From assembly GCF_023715325.1 (NCBI RefSeq), contig NZ_JAMBNX010000002.1:310001-374000 (forward strand): a stretch of 64,000 bases of DNA, written 5' to 3'. Positions 7,658 to 19,794 of the stretch are shown here, one piece after another (within the stretch, counting starts at the first letter, position 1; every line of letters begins with the position of its first letter). Source of the DNA: Agromyces mediolanus. GTDB lineage: Bacteria > Actinomycetota > Actinomycetes > Actinomycetales > Microbacteriaceae. Under the pieces are notes generated by a model. It ran no database searches and was not told the origin of the DNA. It was given only the letters and a program-made list of their open reading frames with translations. The translations under genes were made by a program, and so were the position numbers.

Positions 7658-8425
7658 ATGACTGCCATCTACGACTGCTCGGTCGACGCCCAGCTGCTCA
7701 CCGGAATGCGCCTCGCCAGGGGTGCGATCGGCCGGGGCGAGCTCGTGGTGCTGCCGACCGACACCGTCTACGGGCTCGCGGCCGACGCCTTCGCACCGGC
7801 TGCCGTGCAGCGGTTGCTCGAGGCCAAGGGCCGCGGGCGCACCTCCCCGCCGCCCGTGCTCGTGCCCGGCATCCCGACGCTCGACGCCCTGGCGGCCGAG
7901 GTGCCCGACGCGGTCCGCGAGCTCGTCGCGGCGTTCTGGCCGGGCGGCCTCACCCTGATCCTCCGGGCTCAGCCGTCGCTGCAGTGGGACCTGGGGGAGA
8001 CCCGCGGCACCGTGGCGCTCCGCATGCCGTCGCACCCGATCGCGCTCGAGCTGCTGAGCGAGACGGGACCGCTCGCGGTCTCCTCGGCGAACCTCTCCGG
8101 GCGTCCGAGCGCGACCACGGCCGCAGAGGCCGAGGCCATGCTCGGCGACTCGGTCGCGGTGTACCTCGAGGCGGGGCCGAGCGGCGCCGGCTACGAGGCG
8201 GTCGGCGAGCGCCCCGGCGACCTCTCGTCGACCATCGTCGACGCGACCGCGCTCGCGAGCGGCGGGCCGCTGCGCATCGCCCGCGCCGGCGTCATCACCC
8301 GCGAGCGCATCGCGGAGGTGGTGGGGGAGGAGCTCCTCGCTCCGATCGTGGACGCGGACTCCGCCGCCGATGCCTCGAGCCCGGCCGAGGCCGGCGCCGA
8401 CGGGACGGACGCCGCCCGCTCATGA
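7658..8425 (+). CDS. tsaC: L-threonylcarbamoyladenylate synthase
   Basis: The enzyme makes threonylcarbamoyl-AMP from threonine, bicarbonate and ATP for the t6A modification of ANN-decoding tRNAs. The 255-aa protein shows the Sua5/YciO/YrdC fold: VVLPTDTVYGL, KGRGRTSPPPVLV, WPGGLTLIL, RGTVALRMPSH and AVSSANLSG. The last ~30 residues are an Asp/Ala/Ser-rich tail outside the domain. The ATG overlaps nothing upstream and has a TAGAAT hexamer close by. Its stop overlaps the start of the next gene (ATGA), so the two are translationally coupled. The position after prmC and before a wecA-like gene is conserved in actinobacteria. Confidence 0.95.
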   Translation: MTAIYDCSVDAQLLTGMRLARGAIGRGELVVLPTDTVYGLAADAFAPAAVQRLLEAKGRGRTSPPPVLVPGIPTLDALAAEVPDAVRELVAAFWPGGLTLILRAQPSLQWDLGETRGTVALRMPSHPIALELLSETGPLAVSSANLSGRPSATTAAEAEAMLGDSVAVYLEAGPSGAGYEAVGERPGDLSSTIVDATALASGGPLRIARAGVITRERIAEVVGEELLAPIVDADSAADASSPAEAGADGTDAARS

Positions 8426-9702
8426 CCCTGTTCGTCGCGCTCGCGCTCCTCGCCGCGCTCGTCACCTTCGGGTGCGCGGTCGTCGTCTGGCGGCTCAGCC
8501 TGAAGTACCGGCTGTACCCGAAGATCCGCGAGCGCGACGTGCACACGCGGCCGACGCCGCGGCTCGGCGGCATCGCCATGTTCATCGGCGTGCTCGCCGC
8601 GTTCGGGGCGGCCTGGTTCGTCTCGTCGCTCGGCTCGACGCGGTTCGCGAACATCGCGATCATCTTCCAGAACCCGGGCCAGGTGCTCGCGATCCTCGGG
8701 GCGGCCCTGCTCATCGTCCTCATCGGCGTCGCCGACGACCTCTGGGACCTCGACTGGATGACGAAGCTCGCGGGCCAGTTCATCGCCGCCGGGCTGATCA
8801 CCTGGCAGGGGGTCTCGATCGTCTCGCTGCCGATCGGCGGGATCACGGTCGGCTCGTCCTGGATGTCGGCCGCCGTGACGGTGTTCGCGATCGTGCTCGT
8901 GATGAACGCGGTGAACTTCATCGACGGGCTCGACGGCCTCGTCGCCGGCGTCACGCTCATCGCCAACGGCGTGTTCTTCGTCTACACCTATCTGCTCGTG
9001 CAGCAGACCTCGCCGACCAACTACTTCAACCTGGCCTCGGTCATCGCGGTCGCGCTCGTCGGCGCCTGCGCCGGCTTCCTCCCATTGAACTGGCGACCGG
9101 CGAAGCTCTTCATGGGCGATGCGGGAGCGCTCCTCGTCGGCCTCCTGATGGCGACCTCGGCCATCTCGGTGACGGGCCAGCTGAATCCCGGCAGCGTCGG
9201 CTTCGAGCAGCTCTTCGCCGCGTTCATCCCGATCCTGCTGCCGTTCATCGTGCTGCTCATCCCGCTGCTGGACTTCGGCCTCGCGATCGTCCGCCGCCTG
9301 CGGGCCGGCAAGTCGCCGTTCGCCGCCGATCGCAAGCACCTGCACCACCGGCTGCTCGACATGGGGCACAGCCACCTGAACGCGGTCCTCATCTTCTACG
9401 GCTGGACGGCCGTCGCGTCCGTCGGCTGCCTCCTCACGTACGTGTTCCCCGTCTACTTCGACATCGACGTGCTGTGGGCCTTCGTGTTCCTCGGGGTCGG
9501 CTTCGTCGTGTGCACTGTGTTCACCCTCGCCCCGCTCGGTCGGCGCAAGCGGCTGACGGTGGCCGCCGAGGAGCGCCCGGTCGAGGGGCCGGTCAACTCC
9601 ATCGACGGCAAGACGGAGGAGCCGGTGCACGCCGACGGGCTCGACGAACTCGCAGCGACGCCCTCGGTAGAATCGGGCGACCCCGGAACAGGAGCCCGAT
9701 GA
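8422..9702 (+). CDS. wecA: undecaprenyl-phosphate sugar-1-phosphate transferase, MraY/WecA/TagO family
   Basis: A 426-aa polytopic membrane enzyme that attaches a sugar-phosphate (often GlcNAc-1-P) to undecaprenyl phosphate, the first step of wall glycopolymer synthesis. It has about eleven hydrophobic segments and the family motifs RPTPRLGGIAMF, VADDLWDLDW, NFIDGLDGL, KLFMGDAGA and KHLHHRLLDMGHS. The C-terminal ~60 residues are hydrophilic and variable. The ATG sits in the tsaC stop (ATGA) and its own stop overlaps the next start in the same way. The exact donor sugar is not determined; the WecA name reflects family membership. Confidence 0.9.
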   Translation: MTLFVALALLAALVTFGCAVVVWRLSLKYRLYPKIRERDVHTRPTPRLGGIAMFIGVLAAFGAAWFVSSLGSTRFANIAIIFQNPGQVLAILGAALLIVLIGVADDLWDLDWMTKLAGQFIAAGLITWQGVSIVSLPIGGITVGSSWMSAAVTVFAIVLVMNAVNFIDGLDGLVAGVTLIANGVFFVYTYLLVQQTSPTNYFNLASVIAVALVGACAGFLPLNWRPAKLFMGDAGALLVGLLMATSAISVTGQLNPGSVGFEQLFAAFIPILLPFIVLLIPLLDFGLAIVRRLRAGKSPFAADRKHLHHRLLDMGHSHLNAVLIFYGWTAVASVGCLLTYVFPVYFDIDVLWAFVFLGVGFVVCTVFTLAPLGRRKRLTVAAEERPVEGPVNSIDGKTEEPVHADGLDELAATPSVESGDPGTGAR

Positions 9703-10172
9703 ACGCCGACGCCCCCGCCGACCGCACGCCGACCTCGAACCCGGTGCTCCGCCGAGCGCTGACGTGGGGCGGCCTGCTGGCCGCCGTGATCCTCGTCGTG
9801 AGCTCGGTGCTCGGGCTGATCTTCGCCGGCGTCCCCGGCCTCGTGAGCGCCCTCATCGGCACGGTGATGGCCGTGCTCTTCATGGGCATCACGTCCGCGA
9901 GCATCCTGCTCGCCAACCGATACGCGAACAGCGACCTCTTCGTCGGCATCTTCTTCGGCGTCGTGCTCGGCGGCTGGCTCGTGAAGTTCATCGTCTTCAT
10001 CGTGCTGGTCGTCGTCCTGCGCGGTGTCGACTGGCTCGATCCGACCGTGCTGTTCCTCAGCATCGTGGCCGGCGTGCTCGCCTCGCTCGTCGTCGACGTG
10101 CTCGTCGTCGCACGGTCGCGACTGCCCTACGCGAGCGATGTCGAGCTCCCGAAGGCCCCCACCGAGGACTGA
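9699..10172 (+). CDS. AtpI-like small membrane protein upstream of the ATP synthase
   Basis: The 157-aa protein has four predicted membrane helices: LTWGGLLAAVILVVSSVLG, LVSALIGTVMAVLFMGITS, LFVGIFFGVVLGGWLVKF and TVLFLSIVAGVLASLVVDV. It occupies the position of atpI in actinobacterial ATP synthase operons and is probably its weakly conserved counterpart, proposed elsewhere to help assemble the c-ring or carry Mg2+. Its ATG overlaps the wecA stop, with AGGAGC upstream. Assignment rests on size, topology and location rather than on a clear motif. Confidence 0.7.
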   Translation: MNADAPADRTPTSNPVLRRALTWGGLLAAVILVVSSVLGLIFAGVPGLVSALIGTVMAVLFMGITSASILLANRYANSDLFVGIFFGVVLGGWLVKFIVFIVLVVVLRGVDWLDPTVLFLSIVAGVLASLVVDVLVVARSRLPYASDVELPKAPTED

Positions 10173-10220
10173 TCTCGGGGAAACACCCGGCTACGGCGAA
10201 TTCGTCTCGATGTAGAAGTA

Positions 10221-10250
10221 TTGCTAGAGTAGACGGCGATCCCCTACGGT
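10221..10250 (+). promoter_or_regulatory. candidate promoter for the atp operon
   Basis: TTGCTA (10221-10226), an 18-base spacer and TACGGT (10245-10250) resemble a housekeeping promoter. TAGAGT at 10225-10230 is an alternative -10. Just downstream, 10246-10254 and 10270-10279 form a stem (ACGGTTTGC with GCAAAACCGT, one bulge) in the leader before atpB. Confidence 0.35.
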
Positions 10251-10350
10251 TTGCGCCGCTTACGCGTGTGCAAAACCGTATCCGATGTTCGTCGTCGCGA
10301 GAGCCCCGCTCCACGCCCCGAAACAGGAGAACGCGCTGCTAGCACACGCT

Positions 10351-11148
10351 GTGAACCTGCTGGTTCCGATGTCAACCGATGATGGTGAATTCCACGGGCC
10401 GTCGATCGGCGAATTCTTCCCGGGCCCGTTCCTGTTCGAGGACACGCCGTTCGAGATCAACCGCATCATGCTGGTGCGCTTCGTCGCCGTCGCCGCGCTC
10501 CTCCTGCTCTTCTGGCTCGGCACGCGCCGCATGCGCGTCGTCCCCGGCCGCTTCCAGAGCATCGTCGAGATGGGTCTGGACGTCGTCCGCGTGAACATCG
10601 CCGAAGACCTGCTCGGCAAGAAGGACGGCAAGCGGTTCCTGCCGATCCTCACCACCATGTTCTTCATGGTGCTGTTCATGAACATCACGGGCATCATCCC
10701 GTTCCTGAACATCGCCGGCACCTCGGTCATCGGTGTGCCGCTGGTGCTCGCGATCGTCTCGTACATCACGTTCATCTACGCCGGTGTGCGCAAGAGCCCG
10801 AAGAACTTCTTCAAGAACGCGCTCTTCCCCGCTGGGGTGCCGTGGCCGGTGTACATCATCGTCACGCCGATCGAGTTCATCTCGACGTTCATCATCCGCC
10901 CCGTCACGCTGACGCTGCGACTCATGATGAACCTGATCGTCGGCCACCTGCTGCTCGTGCTCTTCTTCTCGGCCACGCAGTTCTTCTTCTTCACGGCGCC
11001 CGGGCTGTTCAAGCTCCTGGGCGTGGGCAGCCTCGCCTTCGGCCTGGCGTTCACCCTCTTCGAGATCCTCGTCGCCGTGCTGCAGGCATACGTCTTCGCT
11101 CTTCTCACCGCGGTCTACATCCAGCTCGCGGTCGCAGAAGAGCACTGA
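10351..11148 (+). CDS. atpB: ATP synthase F0 subunit a
   Basis: Subunit a forms the proton half-channels against the c-ring. The protein has the five to six helices of the family and the essential arginine region in helix TLRLMMNLIVGHLLL, with PIEFISTFIIRPVTLTLR before it. The start is uncertain. GTG 10351 is given here. A consensus AGGAGA (10325-10330) is better placed for a CTG at 10336 in the same frame, and ATG 10369 is a third option. Homologues carry ~10-15 residues before the EFHGPSI-like segment, which favours 10336 or 10351. First gene of atpBEFHAGDC. Confidence 0.93.
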   Translation: MNLLVPMSTDDGEFHGPSIGEFFPGPFLFEDTPFEINRIMLVRFVAVAALLLLFWLGTRRMRVVPGRFQSIVEMGLDVVRVNIAEDLLGKKDGKRFLPILTTMFFMVLFMNITGIIPFLNIAGTSVIGVPLVLAIVSYITFIYAGVRKSPKNFFKNALFPAGVPWPVYIIVTPIEFISTFIIRPVTLTLRLMMNLIVGHLLLVLFFSATQFFFFTAPGLFKLLGVGSLAFGLAFTLFEILVAVLQAYVFALLTAVYIQLAVAEEH

Positions 11149-11430
<282 letters not shown>

Positions 11431-11460
11431 TCCCCTTCCGCAGCGAGTTAGGAGGCCACT

Positions 11461-12021
11461 GTGCTTCACGCAGTACTCAAGGCTGCGACGGAGGAGTCGA
11501 CGCAGAACCCGGTGATCCCGGAGTGGTACGACATCATCTGGTCGTCGGTCTGCTTCGTCATCATCCTCGTCTTCTTCTGGAAGTACGTGCTGCCGCGCGT
11601 CCAGAAGATGCTCGACGAGCGCGGCGAGGCCATCGAAGGCAACATCGCGAAGGCCGACGAGGCTCAGCGCAAGGCCGAAGCGGCCCTCGAGGAGTACACC
11701 GCTCAGCTCGCCGACGCGCGCGCTGAGGCCGGTCGCATCCGCGAGACCGCCCGCGAAGACGGCAAGCAGATCGTCGCCGAAGCCAAGGACACCGCGGTCG
11801 CCGAGGCCGCTCGCGTCACCGCGAGCGCGCAGGCGCAGATCGAGGCCGAGCGTCAGTCGGCGCTCGTCTCGCTGCGCAGCGAGGTCGGCACCATCGCGAT
11901 CGACCTCGCCTCGGGCGTGGTCGGCGAGACGCTGTCCGACGACGCGAAGGCGAAGGCGGTCGTCGACCGATTCCTCGCCGATCTCGAGGCCGACACGGCC
12001 ACCGCCGGAGGGAAGAACTAG
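11461..12021 (+). CDS. atpF: ATP synthase F0 subunit b
   Basis: The 186-aa peripheral stalk subunit has one membrane helix near the N-terminus (SSVCFVIILVFFWKYVLP) followed by a long alanine- and glutamate-rich coiled coil (AKADEAQRKAEAALEEY and beyond). It ties subunit a to the F1 head through delta. The GTG start has TTAGGAGG at a good distance. Only 3 bases separate it from atpH. Confidence 0.96.
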   Translation: MLHAVLKAATEESTQNPVIPEWYDIIWSSVCFVIILVFFWKYVLPRVQKMLDERGEAIEGNIAKADEAQRKAEAALEEYTAQLADARAEAGRIRETAREDGKQIVAEAKDTAVAEAARVTASAQAQIEAERQSALVSLRSEVGTIAIDLASGVVGETLSDDAKAKAVVDRFLADLEADTATAGGKN

Positions 12022-12024
12022 CCC

Positions 12025-12816
12025 ATGGGGAGCGCCACGACCCAGGCCCTGGCCGCCACGCGCACCGCACTCGGTGCGCTCGGCCCGGCCGAGCTGTCGG
12101 TCGCGAGCGAACTGCTCGCCGCCGTTCGCGTGATCGGTGCCACGCCGCAGCTGCGCACCGCACTCACCGACAACGAGGCGGACGCCGCGCAGAAGCGCGC
12201 ACTCGTCGAGTCGGTCTTCGGCGGGAAGATCTCGGCCGGCGCGGCCTCGCTCCTCGTGAGCGCCGCGTCGAGCCGCTGGTCGAACGCCGCGGACTTCCTC
12301 GCGGGTGCCGAAGAGCTCGGCATCCGGGTCGCCGCCCGGACGTCGGGCGACGCGGAGGTCGACGCCGAGCTGTTCGCCTTCGACCGCACGGTCGCGGGCG
12401 ACTCCGAGCTCGAGCTCGCGCTCGGCTCGAAGCTCGGCGGCCCCGAGCCGAAGGCGGCGCTCGTCGACCGCCTCCTCACCGGCAAGGCCTCGCCCGCGAC
12501 GGTGGTCATCGTTCGTCACCTGGTGCAGCAGCCCCGCGGCCGCCGCATCGGCGAGATGCTCCGCGGTGCCGCATCCGTGGTGGCCGACGAACGCGGCTTC
12601 GAGGTCGCGACCGTCACGACCGCCGTCCCGCTCACCGCCGAGCAGCTCGCCCGGCTCGAGCGCGGCCTCGCCGCCCAGGCCGGCCGTGCCATCCGCTTCG
12701 ACACCATCGTCGACCCCGCCGTCGTCGGCGGAGTCCGCGTGCAGATCGGCGACGAGGTCATCGACGGCAGCGTCGCCAGCCGCCTCAACGAGCTGCGGCA
12801 GAAGCTTGCCGGCTGA
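12025..12816 (+). CDS. atpH: ATP synthase F1 subunit delta
   Basis: At 263 aa this is the long delta form usual for actinobacteria (the E. coli protein is 177 aa). An N-terminal helical region precedes the OSCP core, whose C-terminal part reads DPAVVGGVRVQIGDEVIDGSV, a family hallmark. It caps the alpha3beta3 head and binds subunit b. The ATG at 12025 is 3 bases after the atpF stop. Confidence 0.95.
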   Translation: MGSATTQALAATRTALGALGPAELSVASELLAAVRVIGATPQLRTALTDNEADAAQKRALVESVFGGKISAGAASLLVSAASSRWSNAADFLAGAEELGIRVAARTSGDAEVDAELFAFDRTVAGDSELELALGSKLGGPEPKAALVDRLLTGKASPATVVIVRHLVQQPRGRRIGEMLRGAASVVADERGFEVATVTTAVPLTAEQLARLERGLAAQAGRAIRFDTIVDPAVVGGVRVQIGDEVIDGSVASRLNELRQKLAG

Positions 12817-12862
12817 CGCCGGACGACAACGACCGGCGTCCCGCGCCGCGACACATCAGTAG

Positions 12863-12878
12863 CTGTACCGCGGTACAG
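12863..12878. repeat. 16-bp perfect palindrome between atpH and atpA
   Basis: CTGTACCGCGGTACAG reads the same on both strands. It lies in the 87-base atpH-atpA gap, 25 bases before the atpA start and just ahead of its Shine-Dalgarno. As RNA it gives a 6-bp stem with loop CGCG. It may be an operator, an RNA processing site or a translational element. Confidence 0.6.
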
Positions 12879-12903
12879 GCCAGCCCAGGAAAAGGAAAAG
12901 GCA

Positions 12904-14544
<1,641 letters not shown>

Positions 14545-14588
14545 GGCATCCGGCGATCTAGCCAGGTCACCAGGGATACAGGAGAGAC

Positions 14589-16962
<2,374 letters not shown>

Positions 16963-16964
16963 TC

Positions 16965-17225
16965 ATGGCCGCCCTCAATGTGAGCGTCGTCTCGGCCGAC
17001 CAGGAAGTCTGGTCGGGCGAGGCGGCGATGGTGGTCGCGAAGACCGTCGAAGGCGAGATCGGCATTCTGCCGGGTCACGAGCCGATGCTCGCGATCCTCG
17101 CCGGTGGCGAGGTCCGCGTGACGCTGGACGGAGGGGAGAAGCTCACCGCGAACGCGGAGGACGGCTTCCTCTCGGTGCAGCAGAACTCGGTCCAGATCGT
17201 GGCGTCTCGCGCCGCGCTCGTCTGA
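16965..17225 (+). CDS. atpC: ATP synthase F1 subunit epsilon (short form)
   Basis: The 86-aa protein consists only of the N-terminal beta-sandwich (MAALNVSVVSADQEVWSGEA, GEIGILPGHEPML). The regulatory C-terminal helices of E. coli epsilon are absent, as in many actinobacteria. It starts 2 bases after the atpD stop, with GAAGGAGAACGG upstream in atpD. Last gene of the ATP synthase operon. Confidence 0.96.
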   Translation: MAALNVSVVSADQEVWSGEAAMVVAKTVEGEIGILPGHEPMLAILAGGEVRVTLDGGEKLTANAEDGFLSVQQNSVQIVASRAALV

Positions 17226-17257
17226 GCGACCGACCCAGTTGAGATAGGAGTTCGCGG

Positions 17258-17830
17258 ATGCCTGGGGAGCAGCCGTTCGACCGCCAGTTCGGTGACCTCG
17301 CGGTCACCCAGCTCATCGTCATGGCGGGGCTGCCGGGTGCGGGGAAGTCGACGATCGGTGAGATCGTCGGCGCCCGCCTCGGCGCCACCGTCGTGTCGGT
17401 CGATCCGATCGAGTCCGCCGTGCTTCGCGCCGGCATCGATGCGGATCAGCCCACGGGCCTCGCCGCCTACCTCGTCGCCGAGGAGATCGCGCGCAAGGAG
17501 CTCGAGGCCGGCCGCACGGTCATCGTCGATGCGGTGAACGCGGCCGAGGCCGCGCGCCTGCAGTGGCGAGATCTCGCGGAGCGCACGGATGCCCGGCTCC
17601 GCGTCATCGAGGTCGTGTGTTCGGACGAGGGCGTTCACCGCTCGCGTCTGGAGAAGCGGGAGCGCAAGCTTCCGCACCTCGACGAGACCACGTGGCGTGC
17701 CGTCGAGCAGAGCCTCGAGGGATACGCGGCGTGGAACGGTCCTTCGGCGGCACTGCCGCGGGTGACGATCGATTCGGTGCGCTCGCTCGGTGAGAACGTC
17801 GACGCGGCGCTCGCGTTCATCGCCTCGTAG
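17258..17830 (+). CDS. AAA_33-type P-loop kinase
   Basis: A 190-aa ATP-binding protein with Walker A GLPGAGKST at about 26-34 and a Walker-B-like strand TVIVDAVN. The fold resembles small nucleoside or metabolite kinases annotated as predicted kinases; the phosphate acceptor is unknown. The ATG has ATAGGAG upstream and lies 32 bases after atpC. The stop TAG shares one base with the GTG of yaaA, so the two genes are coupled. Confidence 0.85.
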   Translation: MPGEQPFDRQFGDLAVTQLIVMAGLPGAGKSTIGEIVGARLGATVVSVDPIESAVLRAGIDADQPTGLAAYLVAEEIARKELEAGRTVIVDAVNAAEAARLQWRDLAERTDARLRVIEVVCSDEGVHRSRLEKRERKLPHLDETTWRAVEQSLEGYAAWNGPSAALPRVTIDSVRSLGENVDAALAFIAS

Positions 17831-18597
17831 TGCTGCTCGTCCTCCCGCCATCCGAGACGAAGCGGAGCGGTGGCGCGTTGCCCCCGCTTCGGATCGACGG
17901 GCTGTCGTATCCGTCCCTGGAGCGGGTGCGCGCCGAGCTGGTTCCGGCAGTCGTCGAGCTCGCTGCCGATCACGAGGCCGCGATGCGCGCACTGAAGCTC
18001 GGCCCGCGCTCCGCGGCCGAGGTCGATCATGATCGCGTCCTGCAGTCGTCGCCGACGATGCCCGCGCTCGACCGGTACACGGGGGTGCTGTACGACGCTC
18101 TCGACGCGCCGAGCCTGGACGCGGAAGCCCGCGCGTACGCGGGACGACATGTCGCCGTGCACTCCGCCCTGTTCGGCCTCGTGGCTGCGCTCGATCCGAT
18201 TCCGGCGTACCGCCTCTCGCACGATTCCCGGGTGCCGGAGCATCAGCTGAAGCACCTGTGGCGGGAACCGATCGCGGCGGAGCTCGCCGCGCATCGCGGC
18301 CTCGTCGTCGATCTGCGGTCCGAGGGATACGTCGAGCTCGGCCCGGCCCCTCCCGGGTCGGTGTTCGTGCGGGTGGTCGCGGTCGACGGAACCGGCCGCA
18401 AGCGCGCCCTCAACCACTTCAACAAGCGGGCGAAGGGCGAGTTCACCCGAGCTCTGCTCGCGGCGCGCCCTGCGCCGCTCGACGATCTCGACGCCCTGCT
18501 CGCCTGGGCCCGTGCTGCGGGATTCGAGCTCGGTGTCGGCGCGGACGGTCAGCCCGGCCACCAGGGCGTGCACGAACTGGAGCTGCTCGCCGCCTGA
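17830..18597 (+). CDS. yaaA: YaaA family peroxide-stress protein (DUF328)
   Basis: The 255-aa protein has the UPF0246 landmarks: MLLVLPPSETKR at the N-terminus, RYTGVLYDALDA, and ALNHFNKRAKGEF near the C-terminus. The E. coli homologue lowers intracellular free iron and DNA damage during hydrogen peroxide stress and binds DNA. The GTG start overlaps the previous stop by one base. It converges with the alkylation-repair pair on the opposite strand, across a gap carrying a G-quadruplex motif. Confidence 0.9.
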   Translation: MLLVLPPSETKRSGGALPPLRIDGLSYPSLERVRAELVPAVVELAADHEAAMRALKLGPRSAAEVDHDRVLQSSPTMPALDRYTGVLYDALDAPSLDAEARAYAGRHVAVHSALFGLVAALDPIPAYRLSHDSRVPEHQLKHLWREPIAAELAAHRGLVVDLRSEGYVELGPAPPGSVFVRVVAVDGTGRKRALNHFNKRAKGEFTRALLAARPAPLDDLDALLAWARAAGFELGVGADGQPGHQGVHELELLAA

Positions 18598-18648
18598 TCC
18601 GCCTTCGGTGGGCGCCCGGTGGCTGCGGCGGCGGCCTCAGGGCGTTGC

Positions 18649-18679
18649 GACTGGGACTGGGACTGGGACTGGGGCCGGG
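18649..18679 (+). repeat. (GACTGG)4 repeat forming a G-quadruplex motif
   Basis: Four GACTGG units (18649-18672) are followed by GGCCGGG. The plus strand thus has GGG runs at 18653, 18659, 18665 and 18671, each separated by ACT, then a further GGG at 18677. This meets the canonical G4 rule with 3-base loops. It lies in the 100-base convergent gap after yaaA and would be present in yaaA mRNA. Confidence 0.85.
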
Positions 18680-18697
18680 ACAGCGCGGCCTGACGGC

Positions 18698-19288
18698 TCA
18701 GCGCGATCGGGTGGAGCGGAAGCAGCCTTCGAGATGGTCGTCGACCATTCCGGACGCCTGCATCAGGGCGTACATCGTCGTCGGCCCGACGAAGCGGAAT
18801 CCCCTCCGGCGGAGTTCGGCGCTCATCGCGGTCGATTCCGGCGTCGTCGCAGGGACATCGGCGAATGCCGTGAAGGGCGCGTCGCGCGCCGGCGGCGCGA
18901 ACGACCACAGCAGCTCGTCGATCGGTCGATCGAGCGCCAGGGTGGCCCGAGCGTTCTGGATGGTGGCCTCGATCTTGCCCCGGTGCCGGATGATTCGCGT
19001 GTCGCCCAGGAGGCGTTCGACGTCGTGCTCGTCCATCGCGGCGACCAGCACCGGATCGAAGCCGAGGAAGACCTCTCGGAAGGCTGGTCGTCGTCGCAGG
19101 ATGGTGATCCAGGACAGGCCCGCCTGGAAACCCTCGAGGCAGAGCTTCTCGAACAGTCTGACGGGATCCCGCATGGGGGTGCCCCACTCCTCGTCGTGGT
19201 AGCGCGAATACTCGGCGTCGTTGGCGCCCCACGCGCAGCGGGTACGCCCGTCGTCACCGACGACGAGGTCGGCCTTCGGTGCGCTCAC
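18698..19288 (-). CDS. tag: DNA-3-methyladenine glycosylase I
   Basis: The enzyme removes 3-methyladenine from alkylated DNA. The 196-aa protein keeps the zinc ligands of the Tag family with their spacing: C18 (RCAWG), H31 (RYHDEEWG), H185 and C189 (DHLEGC). FEKLCLEGFQAGLSW is the conserved helix-hairpin segment. The start ATG overlaps the ogt stop by 4 bases, so the two repair genes form one transcript. Note that ~100 bases of its 3' gap carry the G4 motif of the opposing yaaA transcript. Confidence 0.95.
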   Translation of the reverse strand: MSAPKADLVVGDDGRTRCAWGANDAEYSRYHDEEWGTPMRDPVRLFEKLCLEGFQAGLSWITILRRRPAFREVFLGFDPVLVAAMDEHDVERLLGDTRIIRHRGKIEATIQNARATLALDRPIDELLWSFAPPARDAPFTAFADVPATTPESTAMSAELRRRGFRFVGPTTMYALMQASGMVDDHLEGCFRSTRSR

Positions 19289-19782
19289 GCGGCGAAGCCG
19301 ATCTGCTCGTGCCCGAGCAACCAGAGCTTCGTGGGAATGCCGTGCCCACCCGAGTAGCCGGTGATGCGCCCATCGGAGGCGAGCACCCGGTGGCAGCCGA
19401 TGACGATGGGGATCGGATTGGCCCCGACCGCCCCGCCGATCGCTCGTGCAGAGCCGGGGCGGCCAACGGCTGCGGCCAAGGCGCCGTACGTGGTCGCCTC
19501 GCCCCAGTGCAAGCGGGCGAGTTCCGCCCAGACGGCGCGCTGGAAGTCGCTGCCGCCGGCCGGCTTCACGGGCAGCTCGAACTCCGTGCGTGTTCCGGCG
19601 AAGTACTCGGTCAACTGCTCGCGGGCGAGCGCCAGCACGGCATTGACCCGCTCGGGCTCGTCGTCGTGGGGCAGCGCGCCGTCGGCGTCCTCGATGGTCA
19701 ATGCGACGAGATGCTCGTCGTCGCCGACGAGCTCGATGCGCCCGATCGGTGAATCGATGCGGAGGAGGTAGACGTTGCTCAT
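19285..19782 (-). CDS. ogt: methylated-DNA-[protein]-cysteine S-methyltransferase
   Basis: A suicide repair protein that takes the methyl group from O6-methylguanine onto a cysteine. The 165-aa sequence has the helix-turn-helix with its arginine finger (SARAIGGAVGANPIPIV) and acceptor C130. The motif around the cysteine reads GCHRV rather than the near-universal PCHRV: the proline before the cysteine is glycine (G129). YLLRIDSPIGRIELV is the usual N-terminal strand pair. The ATG at 19782 has TACGCT 6 bases upstream, so the mRNA is probably leaderless. First gene of ogt-tag. Confidence 0.93.
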   Translation of the reverse strand: MSNVYLLRIDSPIGRIELVGDDEHLVALTIEDADGALPHDDEPERVNAVLALAREQLTEYFAGTRTEFELPVKPAGGSDFQRAVWAELARLHWGEATTYGALAAAVGRPGSARAIGGAVGANPIPIVIGCHRVLASDGRITGYSGGHGIPTKLWLLGHEQIGFAA

Positions 19783-19788
19783 GCTTCG

Positions 19789-19794
19789 AGCGTA
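19789..19794 (-). promoter_or_regulatory. -10 element of ogt-tag, leaderless geometry
   Basis: TACGCT on the minus strand lies 6 bases before the ogt ATG, with no Shine-Dalgarno between. Confidence 0.5.

Noticed and set aside
18598..18697. Small gene in the yaaA-tag gap
   Set aside because: Only the GACTGG repeat and GC-rich spacer are present; short frames lack a ribosome site.
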